In this document: positions 49,826 to 57,933 of the stretch, piece by piece
How positions within the stretch are numbered: position 1 is the first letter of the stretch
Layout: each line of letters opens with the position of its first letter
Origin: Undibacterium sp. Jales W-56
Lineage (GTDB): Bacteria; Pseudomonadota; Gammaproteobacteria; Burkholderiales; Burkholderiaceae_D
DNA length: 64,000 nucleotides
Reading direction: 5' to 3'
NCBI RefSeq assembly: GCF_025548535.1
Contig: NZ_JAJLQW010000001.1
Span: forward strand, 186,001-250,000
Notes under the pieces: generated by a model
What the model was told of the DNA's origin: nothing
Databases searched by the model: none
The model's input: the letters and a program-made list of their open reading frames with translations, nothing else
Position numbers and translations under genes: made by a program

Positions 49826-51016
49826 ATGCTTTCTTGGGATGATGAAGTCGCGCCAGCACCAGCTGCGCCAGCCGGATCGCCAAAATCGGTTCAACCACCG
49901 GATCATGTGCAAGCCGGTCTGAGTTTGCGCACGCAAGAGATTGCGCTGAATCCAGCCGTGGTCGCAAAACCGGTTGCGGCAGCCCCGGAAGATATCGCCC
50001 GCCGAGTGAATGCCGCCGACAAGCGCATCATCAACGGCCAGACCGACGTCAACCAGTTGGTGCCGTTCAAATACAAATGGGCCTGGGATAAATATCTGGC
50101 CGGTTGCGCGAACCACTGGATGCCGCAAGAGATCAACATGCAGCGCGATATTGAATTATGGAAAAGTCCCAACGGCCTGACCGAAGACGAGCGTCGCTTG
50201 GTCAAACGCAATCTGGGTTTCTTCGTGACGGCCGATTCACTGGCAGCCAACAATATCGTACTCGGCACCTATCGCCACATTACTGCGCCGGAATGCCGCC
50301 AGTACCTGTTGCGCCAGGCATTTGAAGAGGCAATTCACACTCATGCTTATCAATACATCGTTGAGTCTTTGGGACTGGATGAAGCGGAAATCTTCAATGC
50401 CTACAATGAAATTGAATCGATCCGCGACAAAGATCAATTCCTGATTCCGTTTATCAACGCGCTGACGGATCCCGAGTTTAAGACCGGCACGATGGAAACG
50501 GATCAGACATTATTGAAGTCATTGATCGTGTTTGCATGTCTGATGGAAGGTCTGTTTTTCTATGTCGGCTTCACACAAATTCTGGCATTGGGCCGGCAAA
50601 ATAAAATGATGGGCGCCGCTGAACAGTATCAATACATCTTGCGCGATGAATCGATGCACTGCAATTTCGGAATCGATTTGATCAACACAATCAAGATGGA
50701 AAATCCGCATTTGTGGACCGCGACATTTAGAGATGAAATTAAATCGTTGTTTTTGCGTGCGGTGGAGTTGGAATATCGCTACGCAGAGGATACAATGCCG
50801 CGTGGAGTGCTTGGTTTGAATGCGCCGATGTTCAAAGGTTATTTACGATTTATCGCAAATCGCCGCGCGCAACAAATCGGACTTGATACTTTGTTCCCGC
50901 AGGAAGAAAATCCTTTTCCGTGGATGAGCGAAATGATCGACCTGAAAAAAGAACGCAACTTTTTTGAAACCCGTGTGATTGAGTATCAAACTGGCGGTGC
51001 CCTGAATTGGGAATAA
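49826..51016 (+). CDS. nrdB: Class Ia ribonucleotide reductase, beta (small) subunit
   Basis: Houses the diiron-tyrosyl radical cofactor that starts catalysis in NrdA. Ferritin-like ligands are seen in E-E-A-I-H-T-H-A-Y and [10 protein letters not shown], and the radical Tyr region follows [10 protein letters not shown]. 396 aa with a ~60-residue Ala/Pro-rich N-terminal extension. 122 nt after nrdA and probably co-transcribed; followed by two terminator-like hairpins. Confidence 0.96.
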   Translation: MLSWDDEVAPAPAAPAGSPKSVQPPDHVQAGLSLRTQEIALNPAVVAKPVAAAPEDIARRVNAADKRIINGQTDVNQLVPFKYKWAWDKYLAGCANHWMPQEINMQRDIELWKSPNGLTEDERRLVKRNLGFFVTADSLAANNIVLGTYRHITAPECRQYLLRQAFEEAIHTHAYQYIVESLGLDEAEIFNAYNEIESIRDKDQFLIPFINALTDPEFKTGTMETDQTLLKSLIVFACLMEGLFFYVGFTQILALGRQNKMMGAAEQYQYILRDESMHCNFGIDLINTIKMENPHLWTATFRDEIKSLFLRAVELEYRYAEDTMPRGVLGLNAPMFKGYLRFIANRRAQQIGLDTLFPQEENPFPWMSEMIDLKKERNFFETRVIEYQTGGALNWE

Positions 51017-51135
51017 AACGCCGCAGCATTCAGATACATCTGGATGTCGACTCAAATTCACATGATGTGAAAAACGCGAGAGGCCTCACCAAACTGAATG
51101 GACAGTCATAGACCGAATCGATCTACTCTGTTTAT

Positions 51136-51162
51136 GCCGCGACACCACGCAAGTGTTGCGGC
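51136..51162 (+). terminator. Hairpin after nrdB
   Basis: GCCGCGACAC / GTGTTGCGGC with one G-T pair and a 7-nt loop, followed by TTTCGGTTTT. Probable rho-independent terminator. Confidence 0.65.
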
Positions 51163-51200
51163 TTTCGGTTTTGGAAAAACTCTCGACACACAAGATACCG

Positions 51201-51235
51201 ACGCCGGCATTATTTAATGCGGGCGTTTTTTTTGG
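51201..51235 (+). terminator. Second terminator after nrdB
   Basis: ACGCC-GGCATT / AATGC-GGGCGT, an imperfect stem with a 4-nt loop followed by eight T. Good rho-independent shape. Confidence 0.75.
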
Positions 51236-51307
51236 CTGATTGACTCTGGATGATGCCGTATCCGACGCAGGGCATGCGTTGATCGGCTCGAAGTCAAACT
51301 GCCATAT

Positions 51308-51350
51308 GGCTAAAGTGCTGCATCAGAAGAGGAGATGCAGCAGTTTAGCC
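51308..51350 (+). other. Long hairpin between nrdB and the H1-like gene
   Basis: GGCTAAAGTGCTGCATC pairs with GATGCAGCAGTTTAGCC over 17 bp with a single mismatch; the loop is AGAAGAGGA. No T-run follows, so it is not a typical terminator. A shorter hairpin (AATCCGCTC 51399-51407 / GAGCGGATT 51424-51432) lies between it and the gene. It may be part of the leader of the H1-like mRNA or a small RNA. No protein gene is seen in 51017-51472. Confidence 0.55.
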
Positions 51351-51472
51351 GGTGCCAAATTCATTAGCGCAACCAACAGTTTGTTTGCGCCCATGAATAA
51401 TCCGCTCGCTTCAAGGCGTCATTGAGCGGATTTAATTGATCAATTTTTTCCATCAAATGAAGGAGAAACAAA

Positions 51473-52213
51473 ATGGCAACAGCACCAAAACCACCAGAGG
51501 CAAAGAAAGCCGCTGCAAAAAAAACTGTAGCGAAAGCAGCAGCCAAGCCAGCGGCGAAACCTGCAGTGAAAAAAGCGGCAGCAAAACCAGCGGCTAAAAA
51601 AGCAGTAGCCAAGCCAGCGGCGAAACCTGCAGCGAAAAAAGCGGCAGCAAAACCAGCGGCTAAAAAAGCAGTAGCTAAGCCAGCGGCAAAACCTGCAGCG
51701 AAAAAAGCGGCAGCAAAACCAGTAGCTAAAAAAGCAGTAGCTAAGCCAGCGGCAAAACCTGCAGCGAAAAAAGCAGCAGCAAAACCAGTGGCTAAAAAAG
51801 CAGTAGCTAAGCCAGCGGCAAAACCTGCAGCGAAAAAAGCAGCAGCAAAACCAGTGGCTAAAAAAGCAGTAGCTAAGCCAGCGGCGAAACCTGCAGCGAA
51901 AAAAGCAGTGGCAAAACCAGCGGCTAAAAAAGCAGTAGCTAAGCCAGCGGCAAAACCTGCGGCGAAAAAAGCGGCAGCCAAGCCAGCAGCTAAACCAGCG
52001 GTGAAAAAAGCAGCAGCCAAGCCAGCAGCGAAACCTGCTGTAAAAAAAGTAGCAGCTAAGCCAGCGGCCAAGCCTGCCGCAAAACCTGCGGCGAAAAAAG
52101 CAGCAGCTAAGCCAGCGGCGAAAGCAGCTGTTAAGCCTGCTACACCAGATGCCAAAACCGTGGTAAGTCCAACAGCAGCTTGGCCTTTCCCGACAGGCAC
52201 ACGTCCAGCTTAA
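51473..52213 (+). CDS. Histone H1-like Lys/Ala/Pro-rich nucleoid protein
   Basis: 246 residues made almost wholly of A-A-K-K, A-K-P and A-V-K-K words, as in the H1-like DNA-binding proteins of Bordetella (BpH1) and other Burkholderiales, which bind DNA through the positive charge without a fixed fold. Only the last ~20 residues (P-D-A-K-T-V-V-S-P-T-A-A-W-P-F-P-T-G) are ordinary. The middle is six tandem 22-residue units encoded by 66-nt repeats. AAGGAG precedes the ATG. Length probably varies between strains through repeat slippage. An antisense frame here is a by-product of the composition. Confidence 0.9.
   Translation: MATAPKPPEAKKAAAKKTVAKAAAKPAAKPAVKKAAAKPAAKKAVAKPAAKPAAKKAAAKPAAKKAVAKPAAKPAAKKAAAKPVAKKAVAKPAAKPAAKKAAAKPVAKKAVAKPAAKPAAKKAAAKPVAKKAVAKPAAKPAAKKAVAKPAAKKAVAKPAAKPAAKKAAAKPAAKPAVKKAAAKPAAKPAVKKVAAKPAAKPAAKPAAKKAAAKPAAKAAVKPATPDAKTVVSPTAAWPFPTGTRPA
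51581..51976 (+). repeat. Six tandem 66-nt repeats inside the H1-like gene
   Basis: The word GCAAAACCAG starts at 51581, 51647, 51713, 51779, 51845 and 51911, exactly 66 nt apart. Units differ by a few silent or Ala/Val changes, and the copies from 51713 to 51910 are nearly identical, which points to recent duplication. Each unit encodes 22 residues. Confidence 0.9.
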
Positions 52214-52252
52214 TTCAGATAGCTTGGACGCCTGATCTTATTCAGGCACAAT

Positions 52253-52288
52253 ACCCACTGCGTGATTTTCACTCAGTGGGTTTTTTTT
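52253..52288 (+). terminator. Terminator after the H1-like gene
   Basis: ACCCACTG / CAGTGGGT with a 13-nt loop and eight T. It ends 12 nt before the GTG of yggT. Confidence 0.85.
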
Positions 52289-52300
52289 AGGGGTAGTGTT

Positions 52301-52849
52301 GTGTTGCATGGAATATTTACCTTTGTCATCGATACGATTGCCGGCCTGTTTGCCGGCTTTCTCTTGCTGCGTTTCTGGATGCAGGTGCAGCGTGTCCGGC
52401 CGCCGATGGGGCTGGCGCAGTCTATCTTTCAATTAACTGATTGGCTGGTACATCCGATCAGACGCATCATTCCCGGGTTTGCCGGTTACGACTGGGCGAG
52501 TTTGATTGCCGCCTTTTTCGTTGCTTTGATATCGACGCTGGCTGATTTTTTGGTGGTGTCCCAAGTATCTTTGCCGGTGCTGGCGCTGCTGGCATTGTTC
52601 AAAATGCTGCAATGGATACTTTACGGTTTGATGGCATTATTGGTGCTGGAAGCGGTCTTTAGCTGGGTTAATCCGCATGCACCATTTGCCCCGTTTATCC
52701 GGACCTTAAATGAACCTATCCTGTCGCCGATACGCAAATTACTTCCGCCACTGGGGGGTATCGACTTCTCACCGATGGTCGCCTTAATTTTGCTGCAAGT
52801 GCTTAATCGCTTGTTGATGGAATTGTTGCCAAGGCTGCTATTGATCTAG
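52301..52849 (+). CDS. YggT family integral membrane protein
   Basis: 182 residues with two YggT repeats, each a pair of membrane helices: L-F-A-G-F-L-L-L-R-F-W-M-Q and later L-V-L-E-A-V-F-S-W-V-N-P-H-A-P-F-A-P-F-I-R-T-L-N-E-P-I-L-S-P-I-R-K, the family signature. Function not firmly known; linked to osmotic stress and membrane protein or chloroplast division homologues. GTG 52301 with AGGGG upstream matches homologues that begin M-L-x-G-I; an earlier GTG at 52262 lies within the terminator. Its TAG overlaps the stop of the convergent LacI gene. Confidence 0.88.
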   Translation: MLHGIFTFVIDTIAGLFAGFLLLRFWMQVQRVRPPMGLAQSIFQLTDWLVHPIRRIIPGFAGYDWASLIAAFFVALISTLADFLVVSQVSLPVLALLALFKMLQWILYGLMALLVLEAVFSWVNPHAPFAPFIRTLNEPILSPIRKLLPPLGGIDFSPMVALILLQVLNRLLMELLPRLLLI

Positions 52850-53850
52850 GCGGGTACTGGCCCGGTCGATTGACGTACGGTCAGTTTGGTCTCCAGCATC
52901 TCGCGTCTCAGCGGTAATTCTGCATTGATTATCCGGTTCACCAGCACGCGTGCGGTCAGCACGCCAATCTCGTGTTTGGGTTGCGCAATGGTGGTCAACG
53001 GCGGCGTACTGAACGAAGCCAGGGCGATATCGTCGTAGCCGATCACCGACAATTCTTCCGGAATCCGCATGCCTGCCTGCTGGGCTGCGCACAAACCGCC
53101 GATCGCCATCAGATCGTTGCTCGCGAAAATTGCCGTAGGGCGGGTAGGTAAAGCCAATAATTGCTGGAACGCGCTGAATCCGCCCTGGCTGGTAAAGTCG
53201 CTATGCGCGAGGTAATCGATATTGAAGTCGATGCCGGCTTCTTTCAGTGCGCGCAGATAGCCAGAGACCCGGTCGCTACTTGGCAGCAAAGTTTTGGGTC
53301 CTGCTACGCAGGCGATGCGCCGATGCCCGAGATCGAGCAAGTATCTGGTCGCCAGGTAACCGCCTTGTTCATGGTCCGCTTCAATAAAATCAGCGGCGAC
53401 ACCAGGGACTTCCCTGTCGACCAATACCTTGGGAATGGCTTCGTCGGCCAGCAATTGCGTGAGTTCCAGATCAATGCCGGACGACACCAGGATCAAACCA
53501 TCGATCCGTTTTTCCATCAGCACGCGGGTATAGGCCGCTTGCTTCTTGGGATCATCGTAAGAATTGCACAGGATGATGTTATAGCCGAGTCTGAAGCTCT
53601 CATCCTCGATGCCCTGTATCACTTCGGCGAAATACGGATTCGAATTATTCGGGATCATCATGCCCAGGGTGTGCGTCTTATCGTTCTTCAGGCTGCGTGC
53701 AACCGCACTGGGGATATAGCGCAATTCCTGGATCACGGACAGTACGCGTTCACGAGCATCTTCGCTGACCACGCGGGTATTGTTGATGACGTGAGAAACC
53801 GTGGTGGTGGAGACGCGCGCTTTCTCAGCGACTTGCTTCATTGTTGCCAT
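52846..53850 (-). CDS. LacI-family transcriptional regulator (RbsR-like)
   Basis: 334 residues. N-terminal helix-turn-helix (T-M-K-Q-V-A-E-K-A-R-V-S-T-T-T-V-S-H-V-I-N) with hinge S-A-V-A-R-S-L-K, then a sugar-binding-protein-like effector domain (T-H-T-L-G-M-M-I-P-N-N-S-N-P-Y-F-A-E-V, V-D-R, S-N-D-L-M-A-I-G). Resembles RbsR and related pentose regulators. No sugar transport or catabolism gene is adjacent, so its targets lie elsewhere. AAAGGA lies before the ATG. Sense and antisense stops share CTAG at 52846-52849. Confidence 0.93.
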   Translation of the reverse strand: MATMKQVAEKARVSTTTVSHVINNTRVVSEDARERVLSVIQELRYIPSAVARSLKNDKTHTLGMMIPNNSNPYFAEVIQGIEDESFRLGYNIILCNSYDDPKKQAAYTRVLMEKRIDGLILVSSGIDLELTQLLADEAIPKVLVDREVPGVAADFIEADHEQGGYLATRYLLDLGHRRIACVAGPKTLLPSSDRVSGYLRALKEAGIDFNIDYLAHSDFTSQGGFSAFQQLLALPTRPTAIFASNDLMAIGGLCAAQQAGMRIPEELSVIGYDDIALASFSTPPLTTIAQPKHEIGVLTARVLVNRIINAELPLRREMLETKLTVRQSTGPVPA

Positions 53851-53948
53851 AAAATTTCATCCTTTCTCTATATGAATTATGACGCATGAATTACAGAAAA
53901 AGGTGACTTTTAGAGAATTGACAATATTGTTTTATTTTTTTGTTGCGA

Positions 53949-54635
53949 TCAAGCTGGCTTGAGCGCAAGCCCTGCCAGCACCATATCGACGATCAGTTTT
54001 TCGGCATCGTCAAAATCTTTTTTGTTTAACTGCTTGCGATTCATGACCAGGCTCATTTGGGTTGCGAAGTCGGCATACGACTGCGTCATGGCCCAGATCG
54101 CGAACAGCAGATGGGTAGGATTGACCGCGGCGATCTTGCCTTCGGTAATCCATTTTTCGAAAATCTCTATGTCCTTACGCAACAAAGGCACGACTTTTTT
54201 GCGGATATCCGCGCCATACACTTTGGCGCCGCCGATCACCTCCATCGCATACACGCGTGAACCCCAGGGCCGTTCGCGCGAAAAGCGCAGCTTGGCGACG
54301 ATATAGTCGCGCAATAATTCTTCCGGCTCGCGACTGTCGTCAGCCAGGCTATTCATACGCTCCAGCCAGGCATTCAGCACGTCGTCCAGCACGCGCTGAT
54401 ACAGCGCCTGTTTGCTGGGAAAGTAGTACAGCAGGTTTTGTTTGGATAGGCCGACTTGTTCCGCAATCGTGGCAATCGATGTGCCTTCGTAGCCGCACTC
54501 GGCAAACAGGCGTACCGCCTGCTCCAGAATCTCGGTTTCCAATTTATCGCGATTTTGCAGGCGGCGATTAATGCTTGCCGGTTTCGCCGGTTTTTCTTTC
54601 GCCGGAAGATTTTTTTCAATGTCCAATAAGGTCAT
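53949..54635 (-). CDS. TetR-family regulator, RutR-like
   Basis: 228 residues. TetR helix-turn-helix in the first third (A-V-R-L-F-A-E-C-G-Y-E-G-T-S-I-A-T-I-A-E, then S-K-Q-N-L-L-Y-Y-F-P-S-K-Q-A-L-Y), with a C-terminal domain like RutR/YcdC (W-G-S-R-V-Y-A-M-E-V-I-G-G-A). RutR in E. coli binds uracil or thymine and controls pyrimidine use. Its position beside the preTA cluster supports the same effector. It overlaps the MocR-type gene by 20 nt and is probably co-transcribed. Likely sites are the TTTACC-N4-GGTAAA palindromes at 56305 and 59526. Confidence 0.9.
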   Translation of the reverse strand: MTLLDIEKNLPAKEKPAKPASINRRLQNRDKLETEILEQAVRLFAECGYEGTSIATIAEQVGLSKQNLLYYFPSKQALYQRVLDDVLNAWLERMNSLADDSREPEELLRDYIVAKLRFSRERPWGSRVYAMEVIGGAKVYGADIRKKVVPLLRKDIEIFEKWITEGKIAAVNPTHLLFAIWAMTQSYADFATQMSLVMNRKQLNKKDFDDAEKLIVDMVLAGLALKPA

Positions 54636-56103
54636 GGCAGGTATTTAAGAAGGTGCTTAGTTGTTCGGCGTGGGAGTAAGCGACATTGAAGCGGAACCAG
54701 ACTGTATCGGCAGGTGTGATGGAGAAGAACTCGCCGGGAGACAGCAAGATGCCTGCCTTTAAAGCCTGATCTGCAATCAGCTGGGCGTTGAAGCCCGGAG
54801 TGGACGGTGTTTGCCAGCCGGCACTGATAAACATGCCGCCTCGCGGTTTCGCCAACGGCGTCATGCCTGCTTGCTGCAAACTCAGCATGCTGCGCTCCCT
54901 TGCGGTAGCGAGCTGCTGGATCAGATGCTCCAGCATGCGCCGGTAAGGCCGGGCAGTAATCGCATGCAGCACCGCACGCTCATTGATTTCCGAGGTGGTG
55001 AGTCCGGTCAGCATCTTGATCCGCACCAATTCACTAATCAAGGAGGCGGATGCAGCAATCGAACCGACCCGCAAAGCCGGCGACAGCGTTTTAGAAAAAC
55101 TGCCGACCCGTATCACCCGCCGCAATCCATCCATTGCCGCCAGAGAGGGATCGCCGCGCACGCTCAGTTCACGGTAAATATCGTCTTCGACGACCCAGAA
55201 GTCGAAGCGCTCCGCCAGGCCCAGCAGGCGATGTGCCTGCGCGTGGCTGAGGGAGGTGCCGAGGGGATTTTGCAAGACGGTATTGACGAACATCAGCTTG
55301 GGCTGATGGATGGTCGCTTTCTCCTGTAATGCGTCAAAATCCAGGCCGTGCTCGCCGCGCGGTATGCCGATCGCAATGCAGCCATGATGACGGATCAGCG
55401 ACAGCAGATTGCTGTAACCCGGATCTTCCACAAAGATACAGTCACCGGGTTTGCTCAGGGTGCGCAGGATCAGATCGAAACCATGAGTCGCACCGTGCGT
55501 CAGTACGATCTGATCGGGTTCAACTGCAAACAATTCATCGCCCAGACTGCTCGCCAGATGCTGGCGCAAACTCGGGAATCCCAAAGGATTGCCATAGCCG
55601 CGCATGCGGCAGGTCGGGATACGCATCGCATGCCGCACCGCATCCAGGATGGTCGATTCGCCATACCACTCCGGCGGCAGCCAGCCGGAGCCGGCAGGCA
55701 GTGCATCCGATACGCCGGTATATAAATCAGGACTCAGCGCATCGATGCTGACTGGTAATGCGTGTTGGGTCAATGCCGGACGGGCGCAAGGGCTTTCGCA
55801 ACGCGCCACAAAATAACCCGAGCCGCGACGTGAGGACAGCAGGCCCGTCGTCAGCAAGCGATCGTAGGACTCGACGACAGTAAAAGTACTGATGCCGTTC
55901 GATTTGGCGAACTGCCGCACGGAAGGCATCTTGGTGCCGGTACGTAATTCGCTAGTGTTGACCAGTGCCGTGATGGCCGACACGATCTGCTCGACCAGGT
56001 TGCCGCGCCTGCTGCGATCGAGTCGCAACATCGGCCAGGATATTGCGTTGCCATCGCCAGGCAATGTGGCAACACTCTGGCCGCTCTCTGCTAACTGTTG
56101 CAT
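54616..56103 (-). CDS. MocR/PdxR-type regulator (GntR helix-turn-helix plus aminotransferase domain)
   Basis: 495 residues. A GntR winged helix (residues ~25-95, P-S-V-R-Q-F-A-K-S-N-G-I-S-T-F-T-V) is fused to a fold-type I aminotransferase-like domain with the PLP lysine in G-S-F-S-K-T-L-S-P-A-L-R-V-G. MocR proteins use PLP adducts as signals, for example with GABA, taurine or beta-alanine-like amines. Divergent from the omega-transaminase gene, which it may control with beta-alanine as signal. ATG 56103 is preferred: AGGTGGAG stands six bases upstream; GTG 56115 and ATG 56109 are in frame. Confidence 0.92.
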   Translation of the reverse strand: MQQLAESGQSVATLPGDGNAISWPMLRLDRSRRGNLVEQIVSAITALVNTSELRTGTKMPSVRQFAKSNGISTFTVVESYDRLLTTGLLSSRRGSGYFVARCESPCARPALTQHALPVSIDALSPDLYTGVSDALPAGSGWLPPEWYGESTILDAVRHAMRIPTCRMRGYGNPLGFPSLRQHLASSLGDELFAVEPDQIVLTHGATHGFDLILRTLSKPGDCIFVEDPGYSNLLSLIRHHGCIAIGIPRGEHGLDFDALQEKATIHQPKLMFVNTVLQNPLGTSLSHAQAHRLLGLAERFDFWVVEDDIYRELSVRGDPSLAAMDGLRRVIRVGSFSKTLSPALRVGSIAASASLISELVRIKMLTGLTTSEINERAVLHAITARPYRRMLEHLIQQLATARERSMLSLQQAGMTPLAKPRGGMFISAGWQTPSTPGFNAQLIADQALKAGILLSPGEFFSITPADTVWFRFNVAYSHAEQLSTFLNTCHDLIGH

Positions 56104-56304
56104 GTACATCTCCACCTGACGCGAAGTTATTCGACCGGCTTGCGAGCGACGCCGGGCATGGCCGCTCCTTCATTTGCCGCATTCACCTTATTTCTTGAAC
56201 TGTAGCGTTTGACCGACCAATACGGTTGCTGGTTTTTTGTGCATCTGTATATGTCGCCATCGATGTTCTTGTCTTTATGCTGCTGCCTACTATTGCACCA
56301 TAGT

Positions 56305-56320
56305 TTTACCGGATGGTAAA
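56305..56320. promoter_or_regulatory. RutR-like operator 1 (TTTACC-N4-GGTAAA)
   Basis: TTTACCGGATGGTAAA, perfect 6-bp arms, 27 bp before the transaminase ATG. Same arms and spacing as the site at 59526-59541, and the same 16-bp geometry as the E. coli RutR box (TTGACCA-NN-TGGTCAA). Confidence 0.7.
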
Positions 56321-56347
56321 TAGTTTTTCCAATAACAGGAGCCTCCC

Positions 56348-57664
56348 ATGTATGAATCCCGCCCCGAAAACATGCACCCGTTCTGGATGCCTTTCACTGC
56401 CAACCGCGATTTCAAAAGCACGCCGCGTCTGCTGGTCTCTGCCCAGGGTATGCATTATCGCGATGTCGATGGCAATCGCATCCTCGACGGCACGGCTGGT
56501 CTGTGGTGCGTACCGCTGGGACATGCGCAGCCCAGGCTGGTCAAGGCAGTGCAGGACATGGTGGCGCAACTGGATTTTGCGCCGACCTTCCAGATGGGAC
56601 ATCCGTCAGCGTTTGAGTTGGCCGAACGCTTGATGAGTTATACCAATCATCGTTTTGGACAGGTTTTTTATACCAACTCAGGCTCCGAGGCAGTCGATAC
56701 TGCGCTCAAAATGGCATTGGCCTACCACCGTGCGCGCGGTGATGGAACGCGTACCCGCCTGATCGGTCGCGAGCGTGGTTATCACGGCGTCGGTTTTGGC
56801 GGCATGTCTGTCGGCGGCATCGCTAATAACCGCAAGACTTTCGGCAGTTTATTGCCGGGCGTGGATCATTTGCCGCATACCCATAACCTGGAAAAAAACG
56901 CCTTCACCCGCGGCGAGCCGGAATACGGCGCACATCTCGCGGATGAGCTGGAACGGCTGGTTGCTCTGCATGACGCATCGACGATTGCTGCCGTCATCGT
57001 GGAGCCGCTGGCGGGTTCCAGCGGCGTCCTGGTGCCGCCCAAAGGTTACCTGAAGCGCCTGCGCGAGCTTTGCACCAAGCATGGCATCTTGTTGATTTTT
57101 GATGAAGTCATCACGGGTTTTGGCCGCCTGGCGACGCCGTTCGCCTTTGATTATTTTGATGTCGAGCCGGATCTGGTCACCATGGCCAAGGGCTTGACGA
57201 ATGGCGTTGTGCCTATGGGTGCGGTGTTTTCCAAGCAGCATATCTACGACGCCTTCATGCAAGGGCCCGCCGGCATTGAGTTATTCCACGGCTATACCTA
57301 TTCCGGTCATCCACTGGCCTGTGCCGCTGCCCTGGCAAGCCTGGATATTTTTGAGGAGCAAAAAGTGCTTGAACATGCGCGTGGCCTGACCGAATATTGG
57401 GCCGATGCGGTGCATTCCCTCAAAGGCTTGCCGCATGTAATCGACCTGCGCAATCTGGGCTTGATCGCAGGGATTGAGCTGGCGCCGATACCGGGCAAAC
57501 CGGGAGCCAGGGCATTCGATGCATTCAAACGCGCATTTGCCGACGGCATCCTGATCCGTGTTACCGGCGACATCATCGCCTTGTCGCCGCCGCTGGTTTT
57601 AGAAAAATCGCATATCGACGAACTGTTCGGCAAGCTGGCGCAGATTTTAAAAAATCTCGATTAA
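56348..57664 (+). CDS. Omega-amino acid (beta-alanine) : pyruvate transaminase
   Basis: Class III PLP aminotransferase of 438 residues. T-N-S-G-S-E-A-V-D-T-A-L-K binds the cofactor phosphate; I-F-D-E-V-I-T-G-F-G-R contains the Asp that contacts the pyridine nitrogen, and the lysine is in M-A-K-G-L-T-N-G-V-V-P-M-G. H-P-F-W-M-P-F-T-A-N near the start is typical of beta-alanine:pyruvate transaminases. In this cluster it would convert beta-alanine (from uracil) or beta-aminoisobutyrate (from thymine) to the semialdehyde. AGGAG upstream. Confidence 0.94.
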   Translation: MYESRPENMHPFWMPFTANRDFKSTPRLLVSAQGMHYRDVDGNRILDGTAGLWCVPLGHAQPRLVKAVQDMVAQLDFAPTFQMGHPSAFELAERLMSYTNHRFGQVFYTNSGSEAVDTALKMALAYHRARGDGTRTRLIGRERGYHGVGFGGMSVGGIANNRKTFGSLLPGVDHLPHTHNLEKNAFTRGEPEYGAHLADELERLVALHDASTIAAVIVEPLAGSSGVLVPPKGYLKRLRELCTKHGILLIFDEVITGFGRLATPFAFDYFDVEPDLVTMAKGLTNGVVPMGAVFSKQHIYDAFMQGPAGIELFHGYTYSGHPLACAAALASLDIFEEQKVLEHARGLTEYWADAVHSLKGLPHVIDLRNLGLIAGIELAPIPGKPGARAFDAFKRAFADGILIRVTGDIIALSPPLVLEKSHIDELFGKLAQILKNLD

Positions 57665-57795
57665 GCCCCTCTACACCAATGCATATCTGGACAAGGAATT
57701 AATAGGACTACCGCAACAGCCAAAACCACGCACCACCGAGACACGGAGAAAGGCAAGAGAAACTGGTTTCATGGCATGTGGATATTAAAACGAAG

Positions 57796-57855
57796 CCGCA
57801 AGCCGGGTGGGCCTGTTGGCGCTAAATGCCTCGGAAAGCCGCACCCAGCTTGCGG
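57796..57855. other. Inverted repeat between the transaminase gene and mmsA
   Basis: CCGCAAGCCGGGTG (57796-57809) pairs with CACCCAGCTTGCGG (57842-57855) with one mismatch, enclosing 32 nt. No T-run. May be a REP-like repeat or processing site. The rest of 57665-57933 shows nothing clear. Confidence 0.5.
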
Positions 57856-57933
57856 GTTCAATGTACATGACGCTAACCGCTTGCCGTTTTGCGTCCGTTC
57901 TAACCAAGTGAAAAATGAAATGAGAATCCCATT

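Noticed and set aside
51581-51976. Regular repeats that might suggest a CRISPR array
   Set aside because: The units are contiguous, without spacers, and lie in frame in a coding sequence.
51364-52200. 278-aa minus-strand frame opposite the H1-like gene
   Set aside because: It is an endless F-A-A-G-L-A-type repeat produced by the complement of Lys/Ala codons; no start context and the sense frame is clearly the gene.
57730-57765. CACCACCGAGACACGGAGAAAG-like text between transaminase and mmsA genes
   Set aside because: It recalls short purine-rich dispersed words seen in many genomes, but only one copy occurs here, so no repeat can be claimed.
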